From contig JACPKS010000110.1 in the NCBI GenBank assembly GCA_016186905.1, positions 1 through 60,499 on the forward strand: DNA of 60,499 bases. Reading direction: 5' to 3'. This document shows positions 25,223-34,815 of this stretch, piece after piece; within the stretch, counting starts at the first letter, position 1, and each line of letters opens with the position of its first letter. A program made the position numbers and the translations under genes. This stretch comes from Deltaproteobacteria bacterium. Lineage in GTDB: Bacteria > Bdellovibrionota > UBA1018 > UBA923. The notes under the pieces were generated by a model. The model searched no databases, was not told the DNA's origin, and saw only the letters and a list, made by a program, of their open reading frames with translations.

Positions 25223-25684
25223 TCACGCCTTGTGGTCGACGATCTTCGCGCCTTCGGCGCTCTCGACCTTCTCGATAGGGGAACGGTAGGCGCCCAGCGT
25301 GCGGCGGCCTGTCTGAACCGACTGGAGCTTTTGGATCGTATCGTTCTTGATACGGTCGATGTGCTGCAGGATCTGCAGGTCCAGGTCGAGAATCTCTTTC
25401 ACGAGCGCGTCTTTCTCGCGGAAGAGCATATTGACCTTCGTGCGGACTTCGCCCGTCATGAGCGCGTCGAGCAAGCCCGGCTCCGCGTCGAATGACGCAA
25501 GATAGTGCGTGATTTCGAACTCGAGCTGTTCGAGCACATTGAGCAGCCCCTGCCTGCGCGCCTGAAAGCGTTCCAGGTTGGTCGAGTCGCCTTTGGCGAT
25601 CTCGTCGAGAAAATCCCCGCAGATCGCGTGGAAACTTCTGAAGCAGAGGTTCTTGCGCTCGAGAAGATTGATCAGGAGCTCCAT
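25223..25684 (-). CDS. FliT/FlgN-like flagellar chaperone candidate
   Basis: The product is about 153 residues. It is all-helical, with strong coiled-coil character (MELLINLLERKNLCFRSFHA, LNVLEQLEFEITHYLAS, DALVKEILDLDLQILQHIDRIKNDTI). It directly follows fliS with one base between, where fliT or flgN chaperones normally lie. ATG 25684 is preceded by AAGGAGA. The FliT/FlgN families diverge greatly, so the assignment rests on position, size and helical pattern. A longer frame to 25837 runs into fliS and is not supported. Confidence 0.6.
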   Translation of the reverse strand: MELLINLLERKNLCFRSFHAICGDFLDEIAKGDSTNLERFQARRQGLLNVLEQLEFEITHYLASFDAEPGLLDALMTGEVRTKVNMLFREKDALVKEILDLDLQILQHIDRIKNDTIQKLQSVQTGRRTLGAYRSPIEKVESAEGAKIVDHKA

Positions 25685-25685
25685 C

Positions 25686-26165
25686 TTATCTCTCCTTTGC
25701 GTTTTTTTGGATCGGGCCTGGTGTCGGCACCGGGGCTTTGCCTCCGGCAATCTCGCTTGCGGCCGCCGCGGCCGGATCGCCGCCGAATTTCGCGAGCTGT
25801 TCGACCGCGCCCTTCCATCCATCGTAGAGCGTTTCAAGAAGCTTCTGCGTGGTTTCGAGCGGCTTCACGTCGTTGCGGATATTAGCCTGGGTGATCTGCT
25901 CGACCATGAAGAGGTAGAGCCGTTCGAGCTCGCGGCTGATGTCGCCGCCGACTTCGTGGTTCAGCGAAAGAGAAAGCTCGTTGATGATGTCCTGGATCTT
26001 GAGGATGGCCTGGCCTTTGCGGGCGAGGTCTTTCGCCTTCATCGCCTCGATCGCCATTTTCGTGTATTTGATGCTGCTTTCGTACAGCATGAGAAGAACT
26101 TGGCCTCGACTCGCCGTCGTGACCGAAGTTTGCTTATACTTGTTGAATCCATAGTTGTTGCCCAT
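25686..26165 (-). CDS. fliS: Flagellar export chaperone FliS
   Basis: The 159-residue protein has the FliS signature: YKQTSVTTASRGQVLLMLYESSIKYTKMAIEAM at the N-terminus, then KIQDIINELSLSLNHEVGGDIS and RLYLFMVEQITQANIRND. FliS binds the flagellin C-terminus to prevent early polymerisation. A proline/alanine-rich tail (about residues 130-159) is longer than usual. It follows fliD with a 20-bp gap. Confidence 0.93.
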   Translation of the reverse strand: MGNNYGFNKYKQTSVTTASRGQVLLMLYESSIKYTKMAIEAMKAKDLARKGQAILKIQDIINELSLSLNHEVGGDISRELERLYLFMVEQITQANIRNDVKPLETTQKLLETLYDGWKGAVEQLAKFGGDPAAAAASEIAGGKAPVPTPGPIQKNAKER

Positions 26166-26185
26166 CGTTCCCCCTCATGCCTTCG

Positions 26186-27568
26186 TTAGAACAGACTCGG
26201 ACTTCCCAGCGCCTGAGTCAGATATTGTTGCTGCCCCTGCATATTGTTCGTCAGGGCCTCGAGCTGCGCGAACTGCCGCTTGAGCGCCGCTTCGCGCTTC
26301 GTGAGATTGGCTTCCTTTCGCGCGATGTCGTCATCCATCCGCCGGATGCGGTCCCGGATGCCCCTCTCGCGCGAGCCGATGATTCCCATCTCGGGCTTAA
26401 GCAGGCTCTCCGTGAGCGTTTTCAGGTTCGGGATGAAATTGCCGTCGCCGGCGAACAGGCTCGCGACCCAGTCGAAGTTCGCTTCCATGTTTTTCTTGAA
26501 TTTCTCTTCCTTGAAGCTCAAAAGGCCCGTCTTTTCGAACTGGATGCCGACGTTCGAGAGCCGCATGAAGACCTCGTCCTCGTCGGCTTCGGGATCGGTG
26601 ACGTTGAACGACTCCATGATCCAGGTTCGAACGCGCGACTCGATCGAGAAGAGGGTCGAGTCGCCGGCAAGGGTTCGCGTGGTATCGGTGTTTTGGTCGA
26701 TTTGGTTCTGCTTGTTGATGAATTCAAGCACTGAGTTCATCGCGTCGACCAGCGCCTTCACCTTAGCCGCGATTTTCGCGATGTCTTCGGTGATGATGAG
26801 CGTGAACTCGTAATCCTCTTTGGCTTGCTTGAGATCGACCGTCACGCCCGGAAGAAGCTGGAACTTGTTCCCTTGGCTCATGAGCTCGAAGCCGTTGAAC
26901 TTCACGATCGCGTTCTGGGCGCTGCGCTCGTCGTCGACGTAGAAGCGAAAATCGCCGTCTAGAAAGTAGAAATCCGGGAACTCGATGTCGTTGTTCATGC
27001 CCGATTTCTCGGCGGCTACGACGACGCGCCAGGGGCGGCCGCTGTCGCCGCCGTCGTTCACGAGCGACGCTTTCACGCCGAGATGTTTTTGGGCGTTAAT
27101 CGCGTCCACGATGCCTTTGAGCGTGTTGTTGGCTGGCCCGATGTAAACGCTTTTGGAATCGCCATCGGGCAGGCGGTAGGTGAAGTAACCGACGCCGACT
27201 TCGTCGTCGGGGCTTTCGTACCCGTCCGAAATCATCGAATGCCGGCCCGCGAGCTGCGTGACCTCGATCTGGTACTCGCCGGTTTCGGCGAAGTCCTTGT
27301 CGACGGTGACGTCCATCAGGTCCTTGGCGGGCCAGTCGGCTTTGAGCTCGCGGAATTTGCGGAAAGAGTCGAGCTCCCGATAGACCTCGGGCAGTTTGCG
27401 CACCCGTCCCTGGAAATCTTGAAGGAGCTTGAGCCGCTCGCTCTCTTTTCCCTTGCGAGCTTCGATCTGACGTACGGGTTCCCGTTCGGCGTTGATGATG
27501 TCTTTTACGTACTGCTTGAATTTGCCCCCGCCGACGGGACTTGCGATATCGACCACGGTTTTTTCCAT
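26186..27568 (-). CDS. fliD: Flagellar filament cap protein FliD
   Basis: The 460-residue protein has FliD-type helical ends, about residues 1-90 and 360-460. The latter has RDRIRRMDDDIARKEANLTKREAALKRQFAQLEALTNNM, which is the coiled-coil end of the hook-associated protein 2 family. Between lie beta-rich domains (EYQIEVTQLAGRHSM, GVKASLVNDGG). It caps the growing filament and promotes flagellin folding. AAGGAGG directly abuts ATG 27568, so a GTG four codons in (27556) is an alternative start. The upstream 92 bp has TTAAAG but only a weak sigma-28 -10. Confidence 0.92.
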   Translation of the reverse strand: MEKTVVDIASPVGGGKFKQYVKDIINAEREPVRQIEARKGKESERLKLLQDFQGRVRKLPEVYRELDSFRKFRELKADWPAKDLMDVTVDKDFAETGEYQIEVTQLAGRHSMISDGYESPDDEVGVGYFTYRLPDGDSKSVYIGPANNTLKGIVDAINAQKHLGVKASLVNDGGDSGRPWRVVVAAEKSGMNNDIEFPDFYFLDGDFRFYVDDERSAQNAIVKFNGFELMSQGNKFQLLPGVTVDLKQAKEDYEFTLIITEDIAKIAAKVKALVDAMNSVLEFINKQNQIDQNTDTTRTLAGDSTLFSIESRVRTWIMESFNVTDPEADEDEVFMRLSNVGIQFEKTGLLSFKEEKFKKNMEANFDWVASLFAGDGNFIPNLKTLTESLLKPEMGIIGSRERGIRDRIRRMDDDIARKEANLTKREAALKRQFAQLEALTNNMQGQQQYLTQALGSPSLF

Positions 27569-27615
27569 CCTCCTTGACGGAACTTTGCGTGTTTCGCAGA
27601 CACTTCTGCCGGTGC

Positions 27616-27642
27616 GGATCCTGCCACACCACTACTCTTTAA
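27616..27642 (-). promoter_or_regulatory. Possible sigma-28-like promoter of fliD
   Basis: On the minus strand TTAAAG (27642-27637) is followed by a GGATCC region (27621-27616) similar to the -10 half of the flagellin 1 promoter (GATCC). The match to GCCGATAA is poor, so transcription may instead come from upstream. Confidence 0.25.
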
Positions 27643-27660
27643 GTATACGGGAGCACAGCG

Positions 27661-29709
27661 CTAGAACGCAATCTCCTCGATTTTGCCGTTCTTGAGCGTG
27701 AGCATGTGGATGGTCTTCAGGATGCGCCCGTCCTGGCAGGAAATCTTTCCGGAAAGCCCGGCGAAGTCTTTGAGCCCGGCAATTCGTTCTCGAAGAGCGG
27801 AGCGGGAGAGACGGGTTTCATTTTCGAGAAGACCGGTCAGGATTTTCGCCGCATCGAAGGCGGTGGCTTCGATGAGCGCGGGCTCCGCGCCGAAAGTTCC
27901 GCGATATTCTTCGATAAATTTTCGAATCGAGGGCTTTTGGGAGCGCGCATAAAATCCATCCACGAAGACGGATCCTTCGGCGAATTGCCCCGCTCGCACG
28001 ATAAGTTCGGGGTTATTCCAGGTGTTGATTCCGAGGAACAACGTCTTCTCAACGTCGCGGTACGCGAAGGTCGGCAGAATTTGCCCTAGGACCTTCGGTT
28101 CGTCCGGAATGAAGACCGCGTCAAAGTCCACGATCGGCTTGAGATCGAACATTCGGTCGAACTTTTTCGAGCGGGTCTTCACCGGCGTCGCCTCTTTGAG
28201 GAGCTTGAGCTGCTCGACCTCTTTGGCGCGCGCATCGGTTGCGTTGAGGCCGACGAGCTTGTCGACGTAAGAGCGGAAGTCCGTTTCGTCTTCGGGATAG
28301 GTTTCGAAACCGCGCATGGCGCCGCCCTTACGGTCGAGCTCGTCCCAAAACGCCTTCGAATATTCCTCTCCGAACTTGCTCGCCGGCGAAAGCATCGCGA
28401 AATACTGGAGCTTGAGTTTTTCGCGGGCGTAGCGCAGAAGCTGTCGCGCCTGCATCGACGGTGACAGGCCCGAGTTGAACGCGTAGGCGCGGTCGTCTTG
28501 CCCCGCGAGATCCTTTTGGTTCATCGCGATCAGCGGAAGCTCGAGTTCGCGCGCTTTCTTCGCGGCGGCGTCGGCCACCTTCGAGCTGATCGGCCCGATC
28601 ACCGCGATCACGCCGTGCTTGTAGTAAAGCTCTTCGAGCGCCTGCGCGGCGCGCTCCGGATCGCCCTGATCGTCCATGACGACGAGAGCGGGCGCCGGGG
28701 TCTCGGTCTTGTCGCTGAAGACGCCGGTCGCGAGCTCGATGCCCTGCAATGCCCGATAGCCGATCTTTCCGAATTTTCCCGACAACGTGAGCAGTACGCC
28801 GATCTTGCGCGGGTCCGCGTCGGACGCGCGGTGCCGCGCGACTTTGAGGGTTTCTTGCGCGAACCCCAGGTATGGGCTGGAAGGAAATCCGCTCGCGATC
28901 TTCTCGAGATACTTGTCGCCGCTGGCGCGATCGCCCGATTTCAGATGGTAGAGCGCGGCCCGGTAATAGAGGTGGTCGGCGGCGGGGGAATCCTCGAACT
29001 CGCCGATCAGGCGCTCCAGCGGCGCGATTCCGCCGAGATGATCGAGCCCTTCGTCGAGAAACGCGAGCAAAGGCTTGCGGGCGCTGCCGTCCGAACCGGG
29101 ATCCTGATCCTGCGCCGCGAACAGGATCTCGCGCGAGCTTGCCGCGAAGTCCTGGCTCACCCGCGCGATCTTCGCGCGAAGAATGCGGTACTTCACGCGA
29201 TTCGGCCGATCGAGCGAGGAAACCTTGATCTCGTTCAGGTGAAGCATGGCCTGCTCCGCCTGCGAAAGTTCCATGTTCACGAACGCGATGTTGTAAGTGG
29301 CCATCGCGATCAGGTTCTCGTTCGGATCGCGCCGCGCGCGCGCGATCTCGAGCGTCTTCTTGAGCTGCGCGGCCGCCGCGGAATATTGCTTGAGCGCGAT
29401 GCTGGAGAGCGCGCGCAGGTGATAAACCTGCTCAAGAAAAAGACTGCTTGGATAGACTTTGAAGAAGCGCTTGGAGCGGCTTAAGACGTCGCCGTAGTTC
29501 TTTGAGCGGTAGAGGCGGTCGATGGCCTGAAACTCGTGCGAGTCGGGCGTGTCCCTGGAGCGCGCGATTTCAAGGGCTTCATCCTGTGCGGAGCGGTCGA
29601 GGTCGCCGCGGGATACGGAAGCGCATCCAGCGGCCGCCGTCAGGATGAAGGCGGTTAATATCTTTCGAACGAGCCACCTGCTCTTGCGCCGGCCGTAATA
29701 TTTCAGCAT
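27661..29709 (-). CDS. Large lipoprotein with helical repeats and a periplasmic-binding (LpoA-like) domain
   Basis: The 682-residue product has a signal ending AAAGC (about residues 24-28), a lipobox. Residues 60-290 form TPR-like helical pairs (YHLRALSSIALKQYSAAAAQL). Residues 305-682 form a leucine-binding-type periplasmic domain: IGVLLTLSGKFGKIGYRALQ, VIAVIGPISSKVADAAAKKA and AVFIPDEPKVLGQILPTF. This two-part layout resembles LpoA, the lipoprotein activator of penicillin-binding protein 1A, more than a transporter subunit. Role in peptidoglycan synthesis is inference. It lies between dnaJ and fliD on the same strand. Confidence 0.75.
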   Translation of the reverse strand: MLKYYGRRKSRWLVRKILTAFILTAAAGCASVSRGDLDRSAQDEALEIARSRDTPDSHEFQAIDRLYRSKNYGDVLSRSKRFFKVYPSSLFLEQVYHLRALSSIALKQYSAAAAQLKKTLEIARARRDPNENLIAMATYNIAFVNMELSQAEQAMLHLNEIKVSSLDRPNRVKYRILRAKIARVSQDFAASSREILFAAQDQDPGSDGSARKPLLAFLDEGLDHLGGIAPLERLIGEFEDSPAADHLYYRAALYHLKSGDRASGDKYLEKIASGFPSSPYLGFAQETLKVARHRASDADPRKIGVLLTLSGKFGKIGYRALQGIELATGVFSDKTETPAPALVVMDDQGDPERAAQALEELYYKHGVIAVIGPISSKVADAAAKKARELELPLIAMNQKDLAGQDDRAYAFNSGLSPSMQARQLLRYAREKLKLQYFAMLSPASKFGEEYSKAFWDELDRKGGAMRGFETYPEDETDFRSYVDKLVGLNATDARAKEVEQLKLLKEATPVKTRSKKFDRMFDLKPIVDFDAVFIPDEPKVLGQILPTFAYRDVEKTLFLGINTWNNPELIVRAGQFAEGSVFVDGFYARSQKPSIRKFIEEYRGTFGAEPALIEATAFDAAKILTGLLENETRLSRSALRERIAGLKDFAGLSGKISCQDGRILKTIHMLTLKNGKIEEIAF

Positions 29710-29737
29710 GCATTGAGAAGACTACACCAAGAGGCGC

Positions 29738-30874
29738 TTAACCGAAAAGGCTGCGCATCTTTTCGAGGAATCCCATCGCCATCGGCTGGTTTCTTTCGTC
29801 GCCGAGCTCCTGAAAGCGGCGAAGAAGCTCTTTCTGCTCGGCGTTCATTTTCGCCGGCGTTTCGACGATGATGCGAACAAGCTGGTCGCCGCGGCCGTAT
29901 CCGCCCAATCGCGCGAGCCCGCGGCTCTTCATCCGCAGCACCTGATGCGACTGGATGCCGGCCGGGATCTTGAGCTTGGCCTTCCCCTCCAGCGTCGGAA
30001 CCTCGACCTCGTCGCCGAGCGCCGCCTGCGTGAAGTTGATGGGAATCTCGCACGTGATGTCGAACTCGTGGCGCTCGAAAAATGCGTGATCGCGCACGTG
30101 GAGGATCACGTACAGATCGCCCGGTTGCCCGCCGCGCGTTCCGGCGTCGCCCTCTCCGTTGAGCTTCAAGCGCTGGCCGGTGTCGATTCCCGCGGGGATT
30201 TTAACCGAGAGATCGACTTTCTTCCGGATTTTTCCCGAACCGTTGCAATCCGCGCATGGATTTTGGATGACATGCCCCTCGCCATGGCAGCGCGGGCAAG
30301 TTTTTGAGACCGAAAAAAAACCCTGTTGGAAACGGACCTCGCCCTGGCCCGCGCATTGCGGGCATGTCATGGGCTGCAAGCCCTGCTTCGCGCCTGAGCC
30401 GTCGCAGGTCCGGCAGACCGTCGATTTCGGGACGGAGATGACTTTTTCGCAGCCGAACGCCGCCTCCTCGAACGAGATCTTCAATTCGTACTGCAGATCC
30501 GAGCCGTGCTGCGCGCGCGAGCGTCTGCGCGCGCCGCCCCGCTGCCCACCGCCGAAAATATCGCCGAAAATGTCGCCGAAAATGTCGTTGAGATTTCCCG
30601 AGAACTCGAACCCACCGGTTCCCCCGAACGGGCCTCCTCCCATTCCGCTTACGCCGGCGTGGCCGAAGCGATCATAGGCCTGACGCTTCTCGGGATTGCT
30701 TAAGACCTCGTACGCTTCAGTCAGACCCTTGAACTTTTCCTCGGCGGATTTATCCCCGGGGTTCTTGTCGGGGTGATACTGAATGGCCAGCTTGCGGAAT
30801 GCCTTCTTGATCTCCTCGGGCGAGGCGGACTTCGAAACCCCGAGAAGGTCGTAGTAGTCGCGTTTTGCCGTCAT
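29738..30874 (-). CDS. dnaJ: Chaperone protein DnaJ
   Basis: The 378-residue type I co-chaperone has the J domain with HPD in [11 protein letters not shown] near residue 33. A Gly/Phe region ([15 protein letters not shown]) and four zinc-binding CxxCxGxG repeats follow: [24 protein letters not shown] and CADCNGSG. The C-terminal substrate domain follows. It stimulates DnaK ATPase. Gene order on the minus strand is grpE-dnaK-dnaJ with short gaps (28-50 bp), so it is an operon. Confidence 0.97.
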   Translation of the reverse strand: MTAKRDYYDLLGVSKSASPEEIKKAFRKLAIQYHPDKNPGDKSAEEKFKGLTEAYEVLSNPEKRQAYDRFGHAGVSGMGGGPFGGTGGFEFSGNLNDIFGDIFGDIFGGGQRGGARRRSRAQHGSDLQYELKISFEEAAFGCEKVISVPKSTVCRTCDGSGAKQGLQPMTCPQCAGQGEVRFQQGFFSVSKTCPRCHGEGHVIQNPCADCNGSGKIRKKVDLSVKIPAGIDTGQRLKLNGEGDAGTRGGQPGDLYVILHVRDHAFFERHEFDITCEIPINFTQAALGDEVEVPTLEGKAKLKIPAGIQSHQVLRMKSRGLARLGGYGRGDQLVRIIVETPAKMNAEQKELLRRFQELGDERNQPMAMGFLEKMRSLFG

Positions 30875-30902
30875 GGCCGCACCTCACGGAGCGTGGAACG
30901 AC

Positions 30903-32846
30903 TTAGACCTGCTTGTAGTCTGCGTCGATCACGTCGTCGCCCTTTTTTCCGGGTGAGCCGTTTCCGCTCGTGTTCGAGCTTTCCCCGCCGCCCGTGTTTC
31001 CGCCAGCCGAGCCGCCGCTTTTATCGCTGCCGCCCGACGGCTGCGCGTTCTTGTACAAAAACTCCGCCATTTTGTTGGATTCCTGCGTGAGTTTTTCCGT
31101 CGCGGCCCGTAGCGCCGCGGCGTCGCTTGAGTCGAGCGACTTCTTGGCTTCCTCGACCGCCTTCCCGATGTTTTCTTTCAAGCCGGCGTCGAGCTTCTCG
31201 CCGTTTTCCTTCACGGTTTTCTCGATCGTGTAGATCAAGCCATCGAGCGTGTTGCGCGCGTTGATGGTTTCCTTGCGTTTTTCGTCCTCGGCCTTGTGGG
31301 ACTCCGCCTCTTTCACCATTTTCTGGATCTCGGCTTCGGTGAGCCCGGAACTCGCGGTGATCTTGATCGCCTGCTCCTTGCCGGTGCCGAGGTCCTTCGC
31401 GCCGACGTGCACGATGCCGTTGGCGTCGATATCGAACGTCACTTCGACCTGCGGCATTCCGCGAGGAGCCGGTGGTATGCCTACGAGATCGAAGCGCCCG
31501 AGGCTCTTGTTGTGCTCGGCGAACTCGCGCTCGCCTTGCAAAACGTGGATGGTGACCGCGGTCTGGTTATCCGCCGCCGTCGAGAAAACCTGGCTCTTCT
31601 TGCACGGAATCGTCGTGTTCTTCTCGATGAGCTTCGTGAAAACACCGCCGAGAGTTTCGATGCCGAGCGAAAGCGGCGTGACGTCGAGAAGAAGCACGTC
31701 CTTCACGTCGCCCTTAAGCACCGCGCCCTGGATCGCGGCGCCCACGGCCACGACTTCATCGGGGTTCACGCCCTTGTGCGGCTCTTTTCCGAAAATCTGT
31801 TTTACTTTTTCTTGCACCTTCGGCATGCGGGTCATGCCGCCGACGAGGATGACTTCGTCGATGTCAGTCTTGCTCAAGCCCGCGTCTTTAAGCGCCGTTT
31901 CGCAGGGCCCCACGAGCTTATCGATGAGATCCGCGACGAGCGCTTCGAACTTCGAGCGCGTGAGCTTCATGTTGAGGTGCTTGGGGCCCGACGCATCCGC
32001 CGTCACGAACGGCAGGTTGATGTCGGTCTCGAGCGCGTTGGAGAGCTCATGCTTGGCTTTTTCCGCGGCTTCCTTCAGGCGTTGCAGGGCCATTCGGTCT
32101 TTACGGAGGTCGATGCCGCTTTCCTTTTTGAATGTGTCGGCGAGCCAGTCGATGATTCTCTGGTCGAAGTTTCCGCCGCCCAGAAACGTGTCGCCGTTGG
32201 TGGCCTTCACCTCGAACACGCCTTCGCCGAGCTCGAGCACCGAGATGTCGAACGTGCCGCCGCCGAGATCGAACACGGCGATGGTTTCGTCGTGCTTCTT
32301 ATCGAGGCCGTACGCGAGCGCCGCGGCCGTCGGCTCGTTGATGATGCGTTTGACTTCGAGACCCGCGATGCGGCCGGCGTCTTTGGTAGCCTGTCTCTGG
32401 GCGTCGTTGAAGTACGCGGGAACCGTGACGACGGCTTCCGTCACTTCCTCGCCGAGGTAATCTTCGGCGGTCTTTTTCATTTTTTGCAGGACGAGCGCGG
32501 AAATTTCCTGAGGGGAATACTCGCGGCCGCCGACGTTGACCCATGCGTCGCCGTTTTTTTCCTCGACGATCTTGAACGGAGCGACCTTCAAGAACTCCTG
32601 CACTTCGCGGGAATTGAACTTGCGGCCGATCTGGCGCTTGGCCTCGAAAACCGTCTTATCGGGATTGGTGATCGACTGGCGCTTGGCGGACTGGCCGACG
32701 AGCTTTTCGCCGTTATCCAGGAACGCGACGATCGACGGCGTCGTGTTCGCGCCTTCCGAGTTCGGAATGACCTTCGGGTCCCCGCCCTCGACGACCGCAA
32801 CGCATGAATTCGTGGTTCCTAAATCGATTCCAATGACCTTACTCAT
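30903..32846 (-). CDS. dnaK: Chaperone protein DnaK (Hsp70)
   Basis: The 647-residue protein begins [21 protein letters not shown] and has the Hsp70 signatures [14 protein letters not shown] ([16 protein letters not shown]) and [19 protein letters not shown]. The linker [19 protein letters not shown] and a Gly/Ser-rich tail ending [10 protein letters not shown] are standard. It refolds and protects proteins with DnaJ and GrpE. AGGAGG-type SD precedes the ATG. Long open frames on the opposite strand are the well-known antisense shadow of dnaK genes. Confidence 0.98.
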   Translation of the reverse strand: MSKVIGIDLGTTNSCVAVVEGGDPKVIPNSEGANTTPSIVAFLDNGEKLVGQSAKRQSITNPDKTVFEAKRQIGRKFNSREVQEFLKVAPFKIVEEKNGDAWVNVGGREYSPQEISALVLQKMKKTAEDYLGEEVTEAVVTVPAYFNDAQRQATKDAGRIAGLEVKRIINEPTAAALAYGLDKKHDETIAVFDLGGGTFDISVLELGEGVFEVKATNGDTFLGGGNFDQRIIDWLADTFKKESGIDLRKDRMALQRLKEAAEKAKHELSNALETDINLPFVTADASGPKHLNMKLTRSKFEALVADLIDKLVGPCETALKDAGLSKTDIDEVILVGGMTRMPKVQEKVKQIFGKEPHKGVNPDEVVAVGAAIQGAVLKGDVKDVLLLDVTPLSLGIETLGGVFTKLIEKNTTIPCKKSQVFSTAADNQTAVTIHVLQGEREFAEHNKSLGRFDLVGIPPAPRGMPQVEVTFDIDANGIVHVGAKDLGTGKEQAIKITASSGLTEAEIQKMVKEAESHKAEDEKRKETINARNTLDGLIYTIEKTVKENGEKLDAGLKENIGKAVEEAKKSLDSSDAAALRAATEKLTQESNKMAEFLYKNAQPSGGSDKSGGSAGGNTGGGESSNTSGNGSPGKKGDDVIDADYKQV

Positions 32847-32896
32847 AATATCCTCCTGCCTCTCTAAATCTTCCTATGTGTACGATTCCGCGAATG

Positions 32897-33502
32897 TCAC
32901 GCCTGCGCCGGCGGTTTGCCCGCGCCTACGACGACCTTCGCCGGCCGCAAAAGCCTTCCGTTGAGCAAGTAACCCTTCTGGTGCTCGAACAAAACCTTTC
33001 CGATCTCGCTTTCTTCCTCGACCGGTTCTTGTGCTACGGCTTCGTGTTTTTCGGGATCGAATTTCTGGCCTTCCGCCGCGATCGCCTCGACTCCGAATTT
33101 TTTGAGCGAGTCTTTGAACTGGCGATTGACCATCTCGATTCCCGCGACCATCGCGTCGAAATTCCCCTTCGGGTCGCTTTTCGCGTGGTCGATGGCGCGC
33201 GCCAGATTGTCGACGATGTGGAGAAGCTCGCGGATGAGATTTTCATTCCCGAATTTCACGAGTTCCGAGCGTTCGCGAATCGCGCGTTTCTTGTAATTTT
33301 CGAATTCCGCGTAAAGGTAGAGATATTTCTTCTTCTCGGCCTCGAGTTCCTTTTGCAAGGCCTCGGTCTGAGCCTCGCCGGCGGGCTTTTCAAGCTCCTC
33401 GCCTTTTTCGGCCCTTTCAACGGCCGATTCGGCAGCCGCTTCGGCATCAGGCGCCGGAGCGCCGTTATGCGGTTCTTTGGCTGGATTTTCGTTGGTCGCC
33501 AT
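32897..33502 (-). CDS. grpE: Nucleotide exchange factor GrpE
   Basis: The 201-residue protein has an acidic/Ala-rich N-terminus, a long coiled coil (LQKELEAEKKKYLYLYAEFENYKKRA) and the beta-wing domain with EEESEIGKVLFEHQKGYLLNGRLLRPAKV. It exchanges ADP on DnaK. It is the first gene of the heat-shock operon; no hrcA gene and no CIRCE element are nearby. The promoter at 33511-33538 precedes it. Confidence 0.95.
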   Translation of the reverse strand: MATNENPAKEPHNGAPAPDAEAAAESAVERAEKGEELEKPAGEAQTEALQKELEAEKKKYLYLYAEFENYKKRAIRERSELVKFGNENLIRELLHIVDNLARAIDHAKSDPKGNFDAMVAGIEMVNRQFKDSLKKFGVEAIAAEGQKFDPEKHEAVAQEPVEEESEIGKVLFEHQKGYLLNGRLLRPAKVVVGAGKPPAQA

Positions 33503-33510
33503 CGGGTATC

Positions 33511-33538
33511 ACTATGGGATCGAAAGGGTTTTTGTCAA
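33511..33538 (-). promoter_or_regulatory. Promoter of the grpE-dnaK-dnaJ operon
   Basis: On the minus strand TTGACA (33538-33533), a 16-bp spacer and CATAGT (33516-33511) fit a sigma-70 promoter. The same stretch also reads CTTTTGACA and TCCCATAG, which partly resembles a sigma-32 promoter (CTTGAAA, CCCCATNT). Without hrcA/CIRCE, heat control by sigma-32 is the likelier mode, but this is inference. Confidence 0.5.
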
Positions 33539-33570
33539 AAGTCTGAAAAAAAACATTCCACGCGTTAGAC

Positions 33571-34749
33571 TCAGAGAAATTTTTCGATCACCTGATCGCT
33601 TAAGAAGAATCCGTCGGCTGTGAGTCGAAGTCGGGCAGCACTCCTTTCGTCACCTGGCGAAAACGAGCAAAGCCCTTTCTTTTCAAGAATTTCAATCCAG
33701 TTTCCGCGCTCTGAGAGCAGATCCTTTCCAAAACGCCGCGCATAGTCTTGTGGGTTTACCCCTTCAGCTCGGCGCAGATGCAGCATCAGGTATTCGATGC
33801 GTTCCTGTTCAGAGGAGAGATCCTCTTCCCATTCGCGGGGTGCGCGGCCTTGATCGATTTCTTCACAGTACTTCGAAAGGCTCGCCCAGTTCTTGGCGCG
33901 CCGGGGGGTTCCCAGCGAGGCGCCGCGAAAGGAGTGCGCGCCTGGCCCGATTCCGGCGTAGCTGCCTCCGAGCCAGTAGTTTTCGTTGTGGAGCGCGCGG
34001 CGGCCCGGTCGCGCGAAGTTTGAAATCTCGTAATGCTCAAATCCCAGCCCGAGGAGCGTTTCACGAGCGGTGCGCAGGTGCTCCAGCTGCGCTTCTTCGG
34101 GTGGCAGCTCATTGAATTTTGAATTTGAGCTCTTCAGGGTGAGCAAGTAAGCCGAGACGTGGCATACATCCGGATGGCGGCGCAGAGTCTGGGTAAGCTC
34201 GGCGCGAATCTGCGCGACGGCCTGACCGGGCGCGCCGAGAATATAGTCGATGTTCACGTTTTCGAATCCGCCTTTGATGAGAGCATCGAGCGCGGCGTGG
34301 ATGCCAGCGGTATTGTGCACTCTTCCAAGCCACTTAAGCCTGGCGTCTTCGAGCGCCTGCGTGCCGAGACTGATTCGATTGACACCCATTCTTCGCCATT
34401 CCCGCGCGCGCTCGAGCGTTACGCTCGAGGGATTGGCTTCCATCGTGACCTCGGTTGAAGGCGTAAGAGGAAGCGTTCGCATCAACGCCGCCATTACCTT
34501 GAGAGGGACGAGAGAGGGCGTTCCGCCTCCTAGAAAAACAGTTTCAAGAGCTTCGAGCTTTATGAGGCTTCTTTCGCGCAGGATCGCGTCATAGACACGA
34601 GCGCGATCGTTCGGCGCGGTCTTCGGCTCGGGCAACGAGAAAAAATCGCAGTAATGGCACTTCGTCTCGCAATAAGGAAAGTGGACGTAAAGATTTCGGA
34701 AAGCCGGCACCACGCACCTCTTGAACTCCTTAGTATCGCGTGCCGGCAT
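33571..34749 (-). CDS. hemW: HemW-type radical SAM protein (coproporphyrinogen III oxidase family)
   Basis: The product is about 392 residues. The radical SAM cluster CETKCHYC lies at residues 27-34 after LYVHFPYC. Later elements include VFLGGGTPSL, EVTMEANPSS, RISLGTQALED, NIDYILGAPGQ and the HemW C-terminal domain ending LTADGFFLSDQVI. HemW proteins transfer heme to targets rather than oxidising coproporphyrinogen; HemN-specific N-terminal residues are absent. I chose ATG 34749; the frame stays open far upstream into the divergent M16 gene, which is not credible. Confidence 0.9.
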   Translation of the reverse strand: MPARDTKEFKRCVVPAFRNLYVHFPYCETKCHYCDFFSLPEPKTAPNDRARVYDAILRERSLIKLEALETVFLGGGTPSLVPLKVMAALMRTLPLTPSTEVTMEANPSSVTLERAREWRRMGVNRISLGTQALEDARLKWLGRVHNTAGIHAALDALIKGGFENVNIDYILGAPGQAVAQIRAELTQTLRRHPDVCHVSAYLLTLKSSNSKFNELPPEEAQLEHLRTARETLLGLGFEHYEISNFARPGRRALHNENYWLGGSYAGIGPGAHSFRGASLGTPRRAKNWASLSKYCEEIDQGRAPREWEEDLSSEQERIEYLMLHLRRAEGVNPQDYARRFGKDLLSERGNWIEILEKKGLCSFSPGDERSAARLRLTADGFFLSDQVIEKFL

Positions 34750-34815
34750 GGAACACAAACGTGGAAATCGGAGGATCGCCGTTGCGGTCGCTCGGCAATC
34801 CGATAAACTCATCGG

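Noticed and set aside
24061..25278. A 405-codon open frame opposite the TPR gene
   Set aside because: The TPR repeats on the minus strand are clear; the antisense frame has no domain features.
31296..32807. A 503-codon open frame opposite dnaK
   Set aside because: Long antisense frames opposite dnaK are a known codon-usage artefact and the dnaK reading is certain.
33503..33570. CIRCE element before grpE
   Set aside because: No TTAGCACTC-type inverted repeat is present.
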